Assembly (NCBI GenBank): GCA_028690665.1
Contig: JAQVAV010000002.1
Coordinates: 248,001 to 312,000, forward strand
From: Paludibacter sp.
GTDB lineage: Bacteria; Bacteroidota; Bacteroidia; Bacteroidales; Paludibacteraceae
DNA: 64,000 nucleotides
Reading direction: 5' to 3'
Shown here piece after piece: positions 1 through 8,776 of this stretch; position 1 is the first letter of the stretch; the number at the start of each line of letters is the position of its first letter. The position numbers were made by a program, and so were the translations under genes. Below the pieces are notes generated by a model. It was not told the DNA's origin. It ran no database searches and was given only the letters and a program-made list of their open reading frames with translations.

Positions 1-231
1 AACGTAGTACAAAGTTAGATATTTGTTACCTGATATTATTCCATAAAATTGTTTTATAGCGCAAAATACCTACTTGTAGGTATCTCTGTGGTTTTAGTAC
101 ATATATGTTTGTTGATTTTTATTTTGTATACTGTTGATAAATAGTGTTTTGTGAGATATTGTGCGTTTGAGATAATAGATGGATGGACATTATTAGGTAT
201 AATGTCAGATTATTATTTATTGAATATAATG

Positions 232-264
232 TTGCCGGTATGAATAAGATTTATTGTATCTTTG
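232..264 (+). promoter_or_regulatory. Putative Bacteroidota promoter of the riboswitch transcript
   Basis: TATCTTTG at 257-264 matches the -7 consensus TAnnTTTG exactly. TTG at 232-234 is the best -33 candidate, although the 22-base spacing is slightly long. The predicted transcript start, near 270, falls just before the conserved riboswitch core, which supports the assignment. Bases 1-230 upstream hold no recognisable gene or element. Confidence 0.5.
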
Positions 265-600
265 TCGCCGCATTGGTACTTTTACTATATTCATAGTTAA
301 AAGATTAAAAAGGGAATCAGGTGAAGATCCTGAACAGTCGCGCTGCTGTAATCTCAAAACTCTCTAAACATCCTCTCTATGGAGGCCTTTTTTTAAGAGA
401 GATTAAAAACGTTTCGAACAAGACTTTTGCCACTGTTTTTAGATAGCGGACATAGACGAAAGACAACAGAATCTTGGTTTATTCATTGTCAACTGTTCAT
501 TGTCAACTGTCAATTATTGACGGGAAGGCCGTTCGATGACGGGAGTAAGTCAGAAGACCTGCCATGTGAATTTTACTCAATCGTCCCGCGGATTGGATTA
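265..600 (+). promoter_or_regulatory. Cobalamin (B12) riboswitch aptamer
   Basis: Conserved pieces of the AdoCbl-type aptamer occur in order: AGGGAA (311-316), GGTGAAGATCC (320-330), CAGTCGCGCTGCTGTAA (335-351), CCACTG (430-435), GGGAAGG (522-528), GATGACGGGA (535-544) and AAGTCAGAAGACCTGCC (547-563). These are the hallmark boxes of the family. The arm between CCACTG and GGGAAGG is enlarged and carries two perfect tandem copies of a 14-base unit (483-496, 497-510). Another peripheral arm (about 350-415) forms its own hairpin. A terminator-like hairpin follows at 656-690, so control is probably by attenuation of the downstream transporter gene and perhaps metY. An open reading frame across the aptamer (427-648) is spurious. 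The outer limits are approximate. Confidence 0.9.
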
Positions 601-655
601 TTGATATGTAAACCGATAAATCGTTATTCCATAGAAACATTTCTATAGAGGGTTA

Positions 656-690
656 GGCCTTTGTGCTTAGGCACAAAGAATTTTCTTTTT
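656..690 (+). terminator. Terminator-like hairpin of the riboswitch expression platform
   Basis: CTTTGTGC (659-666) and GCACAAAG (671-678) form a perfect 8-bp stem with a TTAG loop, followed by the T-rich run 681-690. It lies about 90 bases after the aptamer and 75 bases before the transporter start codon. That is where an attenuator would be expected. No alternative antiterminator pairing was worked out. Confidence 0.7.
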
Positions 691-720
691 AGGTAACAGT
701 CAGGTTTTATATCATTTTTC

Positions 721-736
721 GCAATTCGCGAATTGC
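721..736. repeat. Perfect 16-bp palindrome before the transporter gene
   Basis: GCAATTCGCGAATTGC is fully self-complementary and ends 27 bases before the start codon at 764. It could be a protein operator, or an RNA hairpin affecting translation initiation. No T run follows it, so it is not a terminator. Confidence 0.6.
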
Positions 737-763
737 ATGAATAACTCTTAATGAATACAAAAT

Positions 764-2425
764 ATGGATATGTTTAAAGATCTTTTTACTACACCGGGGC
801 TAACATCAACCCTGCTTATTCTATGTCTGACGGCTTTTTCAGGAATTCTAATAGGAAAAATTCAGGTTAAAAAAATTAAATTAGGCATTGCCGGAGTTTT
901 ATTTAGCGGAATTCTGATTGCACATTGGGGTTTTCCGATTGATGAACATGTGCTACATTTTCTCCGGGATTTTGGTTTAATACTTTTTGTTTACAGTATT
1001 GGGGTAGATATGGGGCCCCGTTTTTTTTCTTCTTTTAAAAAGGATGGTCTGACTTTAAATGTTATTGCAACCGGAATTGTGGTCTGTGGCTTTGTCGTTG
1101 CTTATGTTATCTACCGGATTACAGATTTGTCGCCAGCCGTGGTTGTCGGGATTATGTCAGGTGCCGTTACCAATACGCCCAGCCTTGGTGCGGCTCAACA
1201 GCTGCTTAGCGAACAGGGCGGAGAATTAGCCAACGCCGCTGCCGATTCGGGTATGGGGTATGCAGTTGCTTATCCGTTCGGTATTTTGGGTATTATTCTT
1301 ACAATGCTTCTTGTCAGATTAATTTTCCGGATTAATGTTGATAAAGAAATTCAAGATTACAATGATAGTCTCGGTGGTAACGAATCGAAGTTGCAAAGTG
1401 TAGAGATAAAGGTAAATAATCCGAATTTGTATGGAAAGCAGATTTCTTATATTAAGCAGGTTATTGATAAAGAACTGGCCATATCCCGTATTTTCAGGGA
1501 AAGAGAATACATTATAGCTACAGATACAGAGGTTATCCGGCCAGGGGATGTGATTCTGGGAGTCTCTTCTCAGAAATTTATTGATAACCTGGGTATTAAA
1601 ATCGGAGACGTGACTGTGTACGAAAAAAAGGAAATATCAGGGATGTTGAGTTCTGCTAATGTGTTGTTGACGAATAGAAAATTAGCCGGAAAAACGATAG
1701 ATCAAATAGGTATCTATCGTCGTTATCCGGCTAATATAACCAGAATTTATCGCTCAGGAATTGAAATTTTACCGAATATGACCACTACTCTTGAATTGGG
1801 CGATACGGTAAAAATCGTTGGCAAAAAAGAAATTATCAATGATGTAAAAAAAGAATTGGGGAATTCTGTCAAAGAGCTGGCCAAACCCAATATATTTTCA
1901 GTTTTTCTTGGGATATTCATTGGTATTATCATTGGAAGCATTCCTATTTTTATTCCAGGTATTCCGGCACCGGCAAAACTAGGATTAGCCGGAGGTCCTT
2001 TGCTGGTTGCTATTTTGTTGGGTAACAGGGGGCGTATAGGAAAAATGAATTTTTATATGACGCCCGGAGCCAATTTATTCATGAGGGAAATGGGGATTAT
2101 TTTATTTTTGTCGTGTGTAGGCTTGCTGGCAGGCGGAAAATTTGTAGAAACCATAATGAACGGCGGGTTACAGTGGCTGTTTTACGGAGCGCTTATAACA
2201 ATTATTCCGTTACTTTTAGTAAGTATTATAGCCCGGATATTTAAAGTGAATTATTTAAAAATATGTGGTTGCATTTCGGGGGCGATGACAGATCCTCCAG
2301 CACTTGAGTTTGCTAACAGTATTGCTTCTGTACAGATACAGTCCACAGCTTATGCTACGGTATATCCGTTGACGATGTTTTTACGGATTTTATTGACACA
2401 AGTGTTTATTTTAATAACTTTGTAG
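764..2425 (+). CDS. AspT/YidE/YbjL-family transporter with two TrkA-C domains
   Basis: This inner-membrane protein of 553 residues has the duplicated layout of the aspartate:alanine exchanger (AAE) / YidE family. A hydrophobic half spans about residues 10-185. Two RCK_C (TrkA-C) regulatory domains follow at about 205-285 and 295-370, and a second hydrophobic half covers about 375-553. The repeated motif G-A-V/M-T-x-(T/P)-P appears in both halves (GAVTNTP, GAMTDPP), as expected for the inverted repeat. The length is normal for the family. The substrate cannot be read from sequence; characterised members exchange carboxylates or amino acids. The gene sits under a cobalamin riboswitch and a terminator-like hairpin, which suggests repression by B12, and metY follows 115 bases later. 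An ATG at 770 is an alternative start. Confidence 0.88.
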   Translation: MDMFKDLFTTPGLTSTLLILCLTAFSGILIGKIQVKKIKLGIAGVLFSGILIAHWGFPIDEHVLHFLRDFGLILFVYSIGVDMGPRFFSSFKKDGLTLNVIATGIVVCGFVVAYVIYRITDLSPAVVVGIMSGAVTNTPSLGAAQQLLSEQGGELANAAADSGMGYAVAYPFGILGIILTMLLVRLIFRINVDKEIQDYNDSLGGNESKLQSVEIKVNNPNLYGKQISYIKQVIDKELAISRIFREREYIIATDTEVIRPGDVILGVSSQKFIDNLGIKIGDVTVYEKKEISGMLSSANVLLTNRKLAGKTIDQIGIYRRYPANITRIYRSGIEILPNMTTTLELGDTVKIVGKKEIINDVKKELGNSVKELAKPNIFSVFLGIFIGIIIGSIPIFIPGIPAPAKLGLAGGPLLVAILLGNRGRIGKMNFYMTPGANLFMREMGIILFLSCVGLLAGGKFVETIMNGGLQWLFYGALITIIPLLLVSIIARIFKVNYLKICGCISGAMTDPPALEFANSIASVQIQSTAYATVYPLTMFLRILLTQVFILITL

Positions 2426-2540
2426 ACTGAAATTTCGAGAGGTTGTATTTCTTTTTTTATGGCCAAAATAGTTGATAAAAATTAGATAAACAATTTTTTG
2501 AATTTAGGATATAAAATAATTTTAGGAGGATCAATAAAAA

Positions 2541-3827
2541 ATGGAAAGAAAACAAAGCCGTGAAACAATTTGTGTTCAGGCAGGCTGGCAGCCGAAAAAA
2601 GGAGAACCAAGGGTTTTACCTATTTATCAAAGTACAACATTTAAATACGATACAAGCGAACAAATGGGGCGAATGTTCGATTTGGAAGAAAGCGGATATT
2701 TTTATACACGGTTGCAAAATCCGACCAATGATGCTGTTGCATCAAAAATTGCAGCACTTGAAGGCGGAGTAGGAGCTATGCTTACATCTTCAGGGCAGGC
2801 TGCGTCGTTTTATGCAATTTTTAATATTTGTTCGGCTGGCGATCATTTTGTCTGCACTTCGGCTATTTATGGAGGAACGTTTAATCTCTTTGCCGTAACT
2901 TTGGAAAAATTAGGAATTGAAGTTTCGTTTGTAGACCAGGATGCCTGTGATGAGAAAATTTTGGCGGCTTTCCGCCCTAATACCAAGGCTTTGTTTGGCG
3001 AAACCATTGCTAATCCGGGTCTGGCGGTGCTCGATATTGAAAAAATGGCTCGGATTGCTCACAGTCAGGGCGTTCCGCTTATTGTGGATAATACTTTTGC
3101 TACGCCGATAAATTGTCATCCTTTTGAATGGGGTGCCGACATTGTAATCCATTCTACTACCAAATACATGGATGGTCATGCCAGCACAGTAGGTGGAGCC
3201 ATTGTAGATAGCGGAAATTTTGATTGGGATGCTCATAAGGATAAATTTTCCGGACTGACTACACCAGATGAATCCTATCATGGCTTGATTTATACGCAAA
3301 GTTTCGGAAAAATGGCTTATATTACTAAAGCTACCGTACAATTGATGCGCGATTTAGGTTCAATACAGTCTCCTAATAATGCTTTTATTATCAATCTTGG
3401 TCTGGAAACTTTGCATTTACGCATGGCCCGTCATTGCGAAAATGCTCAGAAAGTTGCCGAATACTTGCAGAAGGATGAACGTGTAGCGTGGATACATTAT
3501 TGCGGATTGAAGGAAGATAAGTATTATGAGCTCGGACAAAAATATCTCCCGAACGGTTCGTGCGGAGTCCTGACTTTCGGGCTGAAAGGCGGTCGGGATA
3601 ATTCTATCCGTTTTATGGACAATTTGCAATTGGCTGCCATTGTAACTCATGTGGCAGATGCCCGTACTTCGGTTCTTCATCCGGCCAGTCACACGCACCG
3701 CCAACTTTCCGATGAGCAACTAATTGCCGCCGGAGTCGCTCCTGACCTTATCCGTTTTTCGGTTGGCATTGAAAATGCAGACGACATTATTGCCGATATT
3801 GAACAGGCATTGGAAAAAGCTTATTAG
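2541..3827 (+). CDS. metY: O-acetylhomoserine aminocarboxypropyltransferase (sulfhydrylase)
   Basis: This cytoplasmic PLP enzyme of the Cys/Met metabolism family should convert O-acetylhomoserine plus sulfide to homocysteine, the precursor of methionine. The 428 residues match the MetY length, longer than cystathionine gamma-synthases. The PLP lysine is K208 in HSTTKYMDGH. The upstream S-S-G-Q-A-A motif near 83-88 and VDNTFATP near 182-189 are typical cofactor-binding segments. An AGGAGG site at 2524-2529 fixes the ATG start. It lies 115 bases after the riboswitch-controlled transporter on the same strand with no clear terminator between, so read-through is plausible. Homocysteine methylation by MetH needs B12, which gives a possible metabolic reason for the arrangement. 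A strong terminator follows. Confidence 0.93.
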   Translation: MERKQSRETICVQAGWQPKKGEPRVLPIYQSTTFKYDTSEQMGRMFDLEESGYFYTRLQNPTNDAVASKIAALEGGVGAMLTSSGQAASFYAIFNICSAGDHFVCTSAIYGGTFNLFAVTLEKLGIEVSFVDQDACDEKILAAFRPNTKALFGETIANPGLAVLDIEKMARIAHSQGVPLIVDNTFATPINCHPFEWGADIVIHSTTKYMDGHASTVGGAIVDSGNFDWDAHKDKFSGLTTPDESYHGLIYTQSFGKMAYITKATVQLMRDLGSIQSPNNAFIINLGLETLHLRMARHCENAQKVAEYLQKDERVAWIHYCGLKEDKYYELGQKYLPNGSCGVLTFGLKGGRDNSIRFMDNLQLAAIVTHVADARTSVLHPASHTHRQLSDEQLIAAGVAPDLIRFSVGIENADDIIADIEQALEKAY

Positions 3828-3850
3828 AATCAGATTTCTGTTGATGAATA

Positions 3851-3888
3851 AAAATTGCGGACTGTCTCAGTTCGCAATTTTTTGTTGT
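3851..3888 (+). terminator. Rho-independent terminator after metY
   Basis: AAAATTGCGGACTG (3851-3864) pairs with CAGTTCGCAATTTT (3868-3881), with one G-T wobble and a TCT loop. A T-rich tract follows. Confidence 0.88.
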
Positions 3889-4010
3889 GTGTTTATAATT
3901 TTTGTGAGATAACCGGGATTTTATGAGAAGAGGTGTCCAAAAAGTTATTATTGATTCAAATTTACGTTCTGTTTTCCTTTTGGCCCCCCCTTTTTTATAA
4001 TTTCTATTTT

Positions 4011-4484
4011 TTACCTGTCTTCAATTTTTACACTGATTCCTTCATAAGTTTGCCAGCCAGAGGCATCGGTTACCCGAACCATAAAATGGTAATCGCCGGT
4101 ATCTACTCCATAAGGAATATCAATAGTTGCTGTTGCTGTATATTCTTGTAAACCTTCGGGAATCGAGTATTCATCAAGAAACAATAACGGATTGTCCGCA
4201 GTTTTTATCGGATCGAGTTCGCATTCGACGATAGAAGTGCTGTGCGTATGATGATCAAAATTATTATGCATTTCTATGCTGTACGATCCTAATTCCACAT
4301 TGTCGGTAAAGCGAAACTTAAAAGTAAAGCTTTCGCCACGATAAACAGTATCGCAATATTGAGGGAAAACATCGTCCAGCGTCATGTCTATAACCGGTAC
4401 TTCTTCGTCTTTTATCGTATTATCGCATCCGTATGTTAAAATTAATAATAAAATAGGGATTGCTGTAAATAAAAATTTTTTCAT
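4011..4484 (-). CDS. DUF4625-like lipoprotein (second copy)
   Basis: The likely start is the ATG at 4484, giving 157 residues that open with MKKFLFTAIPILLL and a lipobox ending in GC, so this is a predicted lipoprotein. An ATG at 4520 would put 12 hydrophilic residues before the signal and is less likely. The rest is beta-rich with a His-containing stretch (NNFDHHTHS) and resembles its upstream neighbour at 4562-5410: both have an acidic post-lipobox segment, a membrane-export signal and a predicted Ig-like fold. I assign DUF4625 from memory of the family; its function is unknown. It is the last gene of a metal-uptake-like locus with a Fur-family regulator and TonB receptor, so a periplasmic or surface metal-handling role is possible. 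Confidence 0.7.
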   Translation of the reverse strand: MKKFLFTAIPILLLILTYGCDNTIKDEEVPVIDMTLDDVFPQYCDTVYRGESFTFKFRFTDNVELGSYSIEMHNNFDHHTHSTSIVECELDPIKTADNPLLFLDEYSIPEGLQEYTATATIDIPYGVDTGDYHFMVRVTDASGWQTYEGISVKIEDR

Positions 4485-4561
4485 GATAGATATTTTTAGC
4501 CAATATGAAAAATATGCCAATATGATTTTATTAGCACATTTTTATATTGGCTTTTAGTTTA

Positions 4562-5410
4562 TTACAATTGAATTTTTATTGGATAATGTGCCGAAAATCC
4601 GACTTCTCCATCTACTCCAGGAGCTTTTACAAGAATATAATAGTCACCGGATGTCCATGTAATGGATTTAGGCGTAGTGTTGTTATCGGTTGAAGCTCCA
4701 ACGGTCAGACTTGCCGAAAAACTGTATGATTTTGAATCTTCAAAATTATGATTATGTAACACTGTTATTGTATTTGAATAACTTACAGAAGCATCGTCCA
4801 ATCCTGCATCCGAACTTACCAATCCGATATAAACTCCGGCTAATCCCTGTATGTCGGTAATTGTTCCTGAAATAGTGATTGCATCTCCCGTCGTAAAGAC
4901 CTGATTTTCTGTCGGAGCAGAACTAATGGAGATCGTTGGAGCGCTACCATCGGCAATCGGTGCTGATACGGTGAATTCTTCTTCGACCATAGTTTGATTT
5001 CCCTCAAGATCGGTCACGTACAAATGCAGGTGATAAGTTCCTGTCTCTGCAGTAGAGGGAATGTCTACGTGTTCGTGAAAAGTTGTATTTTTCACATTGG
5101 CATAAACGTCTGTATAAGTAGAATCGAGTTCCCATGCAGTGGAACTTTCGGTTGCTGAACTTATTTTCATGGCAGGAGCATCTTCTCCTTCCGTTTCCTG
5201 ATGAATTAAAACGCGAATGTTGGCAATTTTGCCTTCAGCCAAAATTACAGCCTCAATATGTAAATCGGCTCCGGCATAACATGTTTTCGAATTATTTGCT
5301 CCGACTTCGATACTTTGAATGACCGGAGATGATTTTTCATCATCGGAACATGATGACAATACCATTAAAAATAATAATGTGTAAAATAAAGATTTGATAT
5401 GTAGTTTCAT
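4562..5410 (-). CDS. DUF4625 domain lipoprotein
   Basis: This protein of 282 residues starts MKLHIKSLFYTLLFLMVLSSCSDDEKS: a lipoprotein signal with Cys at about 21 followed by acidic residues, typical of Bacteroidota surface lipoproteins. Residues about 30-150 look like DUF4625, and 155-282 form a second Ig-like module (PTISISSAP start). His residues (HEHVD, HLHLY, HNHNF) could bind metal, but this is not shown. It lies 77 bases upstream of the smaller DUF4625-like gene in the same orientation. A terminator-like hairpin separates it from the receptor operon, so it may have its own promoter, which I could not identify. Confidence 0.78.
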   Translation of the reverse strand: MKLHIKSLFYTLLFLMVLSSCSDDEKSSPVIQSIEVGANNSKTCYAGADLHIEAVILAEGKIANIRVLIHQETEGEDAPAMKISSATESSTAWELDSTYTDVYANVKNTTFHEHVDIPSTAETGTYHLHLYVTDLEGNQTMVEEEFTVSAPIADGSAPTISISSAPTENQVFTTGDAITISGTITDIQGLAGVYIGLVSSDAGLDDASVSYSNTITVLHNHNFEDSKSYSFSASLTVGASTDNNTTPKSITWTSGDYYILVKAPGVDGEVGFSAHYPIKIQL

Positions 5411-5603
5411 ATTTTGTTTTTTTATTGTCGAAAACTAAGACTCAGAATATTACCTGTTGTGCGATTTTCAAGCATACTCAACCTTGTTTAGTAATAAGTG
5501 TAGGATAAATTTTATGAACCAATTAATTTTATAAAATTCAATCTTTGTCCGATTTTTTTAGTTATCGACAGGTTTTATATGTTTTTTTTGAATTTGTGGA
5601 AAT

Positions 5604-5639
5604 GAAAAATCTTTTCCGAAAATTAATTTTTCGGGAAAG
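5604..5639 (-). terminator. Terminator after the regulator-receptor operon
   Basis: Read on the minus strand, CTTTCCCGAAAA pairs with TTTTCGGAAAAG through a short AT loop and is followed by GATTTTTCATTT. It lies just after the stop of the gene at 5654-6010. Confidence 0.6.
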
Positions 5640-5653
5640 AGTTGTGAATGTTT

Positions 5654-6010
5654 TTAAATGAAAAGAGAATAAATGAAGGGAGGTGCCCGCAGAGATGTGT
5701 AAGTAGTTTTGAAATATACAATATCTGATTTTGCAAGCATTTTTGTTTCCGACAGCAGAATGTCTGTCCGTTTTACCGAAAAACTGAATTTCTGAGTGTT
5801 TCCGATATATAAATTGAAATTACAAATCGGACATTGCGAAGTATGCTGATTGCAACAAGAACCGCTTTTGCTACTACAGGATGGATAGGTTGTATGTTTC
5901 GTTACAAAAAAGTGTAACGGAATAGTAACATCTAAAGAGCTGACTGCCAGCAACCAAATGATGTCTATAATAACAATATGTTGGCGGAGTTGTTTCAAAT
6001 TAGTTGCCAA
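5654..6010 (-). CDS. Small Cys/His-rich membrane protein downstream of TonB receptor
   Basis: This protein of 118 residues has one hydrophobic segment near the N terminus (about 10-36), then a cysteine-rich centre with CSSKSGSCC and CPIC, and ends near LRAPPF. A single membrane segment, a CPxC motif and a terminal R-x-PP recall DUF2946-type proteins that sit beside metal-related TonB receptors, but I am not certain of the family. It overlaps the receptor gene by 11 bases, so the two are translationally coupled. Together with the Fur-type regulator this suggests a role in metal uptake or metal sensing. No enzymatic motif is visible. Confidence 0.65.
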   Translation of the reverse strand: MATNLKQLRQHIVIIDIIWLLAVSSLDVTIPLHFFVTKHTTYPSCSSKSGSCCNQHTSQCPICNFNLYIGNTQKFSFSVKRTDILLSETKMLAKSDIVYFKTTYTSLRAPPFIYSLFI

Positions 6011-8378
6011 ACGGAATTTGCAAGGTTACAATAAAATTTCGTCCTTGTCCGGGAACTTCTATCAATCTGTAAAAACTCGTATGGTCGTAATATCGGGTAT
6101 TCAAAACATTGGTCAGTTGCATGTTTAACTGTGTTGTTTGTTTGCCGATTTTTAGATTTGTTCCTGCATTAAAACCAAGCAGGCTGTATCCCGCAGTTTT
6201 CTTTTCCGGCGGAACAATGTTGTTTTGAGCAGTAACGAGTTTCAGGTTGATTCCTAATGTTGGGTTTTTGAATATTCCTTTTGATTGGGGAGAATATTTT
6301 ATTTCCACGTTTGAAGTTAACGGGGGAGAAAAGGGCAGGGTGTAACCTTTTTTTTCTCCCGAAAGTTGTAACGAGTAAATATACTCCGCATCAGCAGAAA
6401 AATTTATGTCGCGTGTAATATCGTAATTGAACGCAATTTCGCCTCCGGTGCGGAAAACTTTACTCTGGTTGTAATAATATATTTGCTGGGCTTCGTAATA
6501 TTCCGAAGTTGGATTCAAATAAATATAATTCGGAAAATAGTTTACAAACGGACTTAGTTCTATATTCCAGTTTTTCTTTTTCAGAGTTAGCCCAACATCC
6601 AATTGATAGGATTCTTCGGCTTTCAGGGCAGTGTCGCCCTTTTCGTAACGATACATGTGGTAGTTGATTCCATTGGATGCAAGCTCTTTTGCTGTTGGCA
6701 TACGGAAACTTTTTCCCAGATTAATTTTAAGTATCAGGTCACGGGTTTTGCGTGTAGCACCGATTCCCCAGCTGAAATTACCGAATGTTCGGTGAAGCTG
6801 AGTTGCCCGTTGTACCTCAATCTCCGAACCATCATCCTGCCGAGTGTTGTACCAGTCGTAATAAGCATCTGTGTTGATTCCGCCCAAATCGTAACGGACA
6901 CCAGCATTGGCTATCCATTTTTCTGAAAAATGAATATTATCGTACACAAAAGCTCCTCCGCTGTACGAGCGAAAAGCCGGAATAATAAAGCCCCAGCCAT
7001 CTATTTTATTATTTTGAAATTCGGAGTTGATGCCTGCTGTCCAGTGATGTATATTATGAACCGGCAGTTCGAGTTTTACGTTGGCAGTCCAGGTGTTTTT
7101 ATTGTAAAGCCGTTCGAGTGAATCGGGTGGAGTCGGCATATATCCGTGCGATATTGCTTCGGCAAATTCCTGACGATAGTTGTTCTGGAATCCGAGATCA
7201 GTTTTCAGCTTATAGTCTTTTATCATCCAGATTGTATTGCTCAGAATTTTAAAATGATTTACCTGTTGTGATGGCAAATCAATATCGCGGTCGGAACGAT
7301 CATAATCAATCGTGGAGTTACGGATTTCAAGTCCGTGAGCATTGGCAAAAAATCCGCTTTTCGAAAAATTATCCGAGAAAGTCAGATGACTTGCAAAATT
7401 ATTGTTCAGATAACCCAAGGTAATACTACCATTACGTTCCATACCTGCCGTGTTGCGCAACTGGTTGTTTTTTAGCCGGAAATAATACGACATATACGAA
7501 ATACTATCAGTTGGAACGCGGTAATCCGAATAATCGGTATAAGTGAAATGTGTTTTGAAATAGAATTTGTCAAAGCGTTTGTGAAATTTAGCAGAAACTC
7601 CCAGTAAATTATTGTTGGTATGCATGTTAAGCAACAGACTTCCGCCAGTCGAATTCTTAGCCGGAGTAGAAATTTCTTTCAGGTCAATCACGCCCCCTAT
7701 GGCATTGGCTCCGTACATAAGCGATGCCGGACCTTTTATTACTTCTATCTGTTCTACTGTGAACTGGTCTATTTCAAGCCCATGATCGGCTCCCCATTCC
7801 TGAGCTTCGTGCTTTATGCTATTTTCAGCTACGGCAACGCGGCTGAATCCAAGGCCCCGAATGACAGGTTTTGATTGTCCGGCTCCGATGTCCATTGAAC
7901 TTATGCCCGGTAACCGGTTGAGGGTTTGCATTAAGCTTCCCGACAGGTTTGAATTAACAAAATTTTTATCGATAACTTCTACATTCATTGAACTTTCAGC
8001 TTTTCGAGTATTCACGGCGTTTTCAGTAACGGTGATTTCGTCTAATTCTTTTTCGCCGGATATAAGTTGAATCGTTATGTGTTTATTTTTGTTTAATGTT
8101 ATGGTTTGTTTCTGTGTCTTATATCCTAAAAAAGAAATGACTAATTCGTGATTACCTTCGGTCAAAATGTTGAATGTAAAATTGCCTTTCCGGTCAGTGG
8201 CAGTTCCTTTGTCTTCGCCTTGCAGCAAAATGGCTGCACCGACAAGTGGATGGTTGTATTCATCCGTTATTGAACCTGTAAGTTGAAATGTATTTTGTCC
8301 GTTTAAAGAAATAAGACCAATAAGCATGTAAAAAGTGAAGACTACTCTAAGTCTTTGGTAGTTATTTGATGGCTGCAT
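6000..8378 (-). CDS. TonB-dependent outer-membrane receptor, probably for a metal
   Basis: This outer-membrane receptor of 792 residues begins with a signal peptide ending near ISLNGQ. A carboxypeptidase-regulatory-like beta domain follows (about 30-115: LTGSITDEYNHPLVGA...), then the plug (about 120-235, with IKGPASLMYGANAIGGVI), then a 22-strand-type barrel ending in an aromatic-containing strand (IVTLQIPFGN). The long plug-barrel is the TonB_dep_Rec layout. There is no SusD partner and the N-terminal domain is short, so it is not a glycan SusC. It overlaps the Fur-family gene by about 37 bases and the small Cys-rich gene by 11, so all three form one operon. The regulator suggests zinc, iron or another divalent metal. 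The substrate is not determinable from sequence. Confidence 0.85.
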   Translation of the reverse strand: MQPSNNYQRLRVVFTFYMLIGLISLNGQNTFQLTGSITDEYNHPLVGAAILLQGEDKGTATDRKGNFTFNILTEGNHELVISFLGYKTQKQTITLNKNKHITIQLISGEKELDEITVTENAVNTRKAESSMNVEVIDKNFVNSNLSGSLMQTLNRLPGISSMDIGAGQSKPVIRGLGFSRVAVAENSIKHEAQEWGADHGLEIDQFTVEQIEVIKGPASLMYGANAIGGVIDLKEISTPAKNSTGGSLLLNMHTNNNLLGVSAKFHKRFDKFYFKTHFTYTDYSDYRVPTDSISYMSYYFRLKNNQLRNTAGMERNGSITLGYLNNNFASHLTFSDNFSKSGFFANAHGLEIRNSTIDYDRSDRDIDLPSQQVNHFKILSNTIWMIKDYKLKTDLGFQNNYRQEFAEAISHGYMPTPPDSLERLYNKNTWTANVKLELPVHNIHHWTAGINSEFQNNKIDGWGFIIPAFRSYSGGAFVYDNIHFSEKWIANAGVRYDLGGINTDAYYDWYNTRQDDGSEIEVQRATQLHRTFGNFSWGIGATRKTRDLILKINLGKSFRMPTAKELASNGINYHMYRYEKGDTALKAEESYQLDVGLTLKKKNWNIELSPFVNYFPNYIYLNPTSEYYEAQQIYYYNQSKVFRTGGEIAFNYDITRDINFSADAEYIYSLQLSGEKKGYTLPFSPPLTSNVEIKYSPQSKGIFKNPTLGINLKLVTAQNNIVPPEKKTAGYSLLGFNAGTNLKIGKQTTQLNMQLTNVLNTRYYDHTSFYRLIEVPGQGRNFIVTLQIPFGN

Positions 8379-8776
8379 TTTTTACACGTTCCTTTAATAA
8401 TAATATCGCTGTCGTCGTACATGAATCCTTCCGGTAAATTGAATTCTGGTATTTTTATTTGTTTCAGGCAGGTTACCGAGTGGCATTCTTCACAGTAAAA
8501 GTGAGCATGTTCGTTGTGATGTGTATGCTCCTTGCCCGAACAGCTGAGTTCGTATTTTATAATAGTGTTATCGATCACTATTTTATGTACAATTCCTGCT
8601 GTTGTGAGTGTTTGAATATTTCGGTAAAAAGTAATCCGGTCATACATTTCATTCATTCCGCTTTTGATTTCTGTTTCGGAAAGTGGCTGGTCGTTTTGTT
8701 GCAAAGCATTAATTATGGCAATGCGTCCCGGTGTTTTTTTTATTTCGTGTATTTTAAGTATTTCTGATGCAATCAT
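8342..8776 (-). CDS. Fur-family metal-dependent repressor
   Basis: This Fur/Zur/PerR-type repressor has an N-terminal winged helix (EIKKTPGRIAIINAL is the typical start) and a C-terminal dimerisation and metal domain. It has a His-rich segment (HTHHNEHAHFYCEEC) and two Cys pairs, CEEC and CKKC, that form the structural zinc site. I chose ATG 8776 (144 residues); an ATG at 8806 adds 10 residues. A TACATTTG -7 box at 8812-8819 on the minus strand would place the transcript start inside that extension. It is the first gene of the receptor operon and overlaps it, so it probably controls its own operon in response to metal. Fur and Zur roles cannot be separated here. Confidence 0.88.
   Translation of the reverse strand: MIASEILKIHEIKKTPGRIAIINALQQNDQPLSETEIKSGMNEMYDRITFYRNIQTLTTAGIVHKIVIDNTIIKYELSCSGKEHTHHNEHAHFYCEECHSVTCLKQIKIPEFNLPEGFMYDDSDIIIKGTCKKCSHQITTKDLE

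Noticed and set aside
427-648. Open reading frame of 73 codons upstream of the transporter gene
   Set aside because: It runs through conserved boxes of the cobalamin riboswitch and has no protein-like composition.
2910-3341. 143-codon frame on the minus strand inside metY
   Set aside because: It is antisense to a clearly functional gene and has no recognisable domain or start signal.
3933-4151. 72-codon plus-strand frame after metY
   Set aside because: It overlaps the terminal part of the minus-strand lipoprotein gene and has no support.
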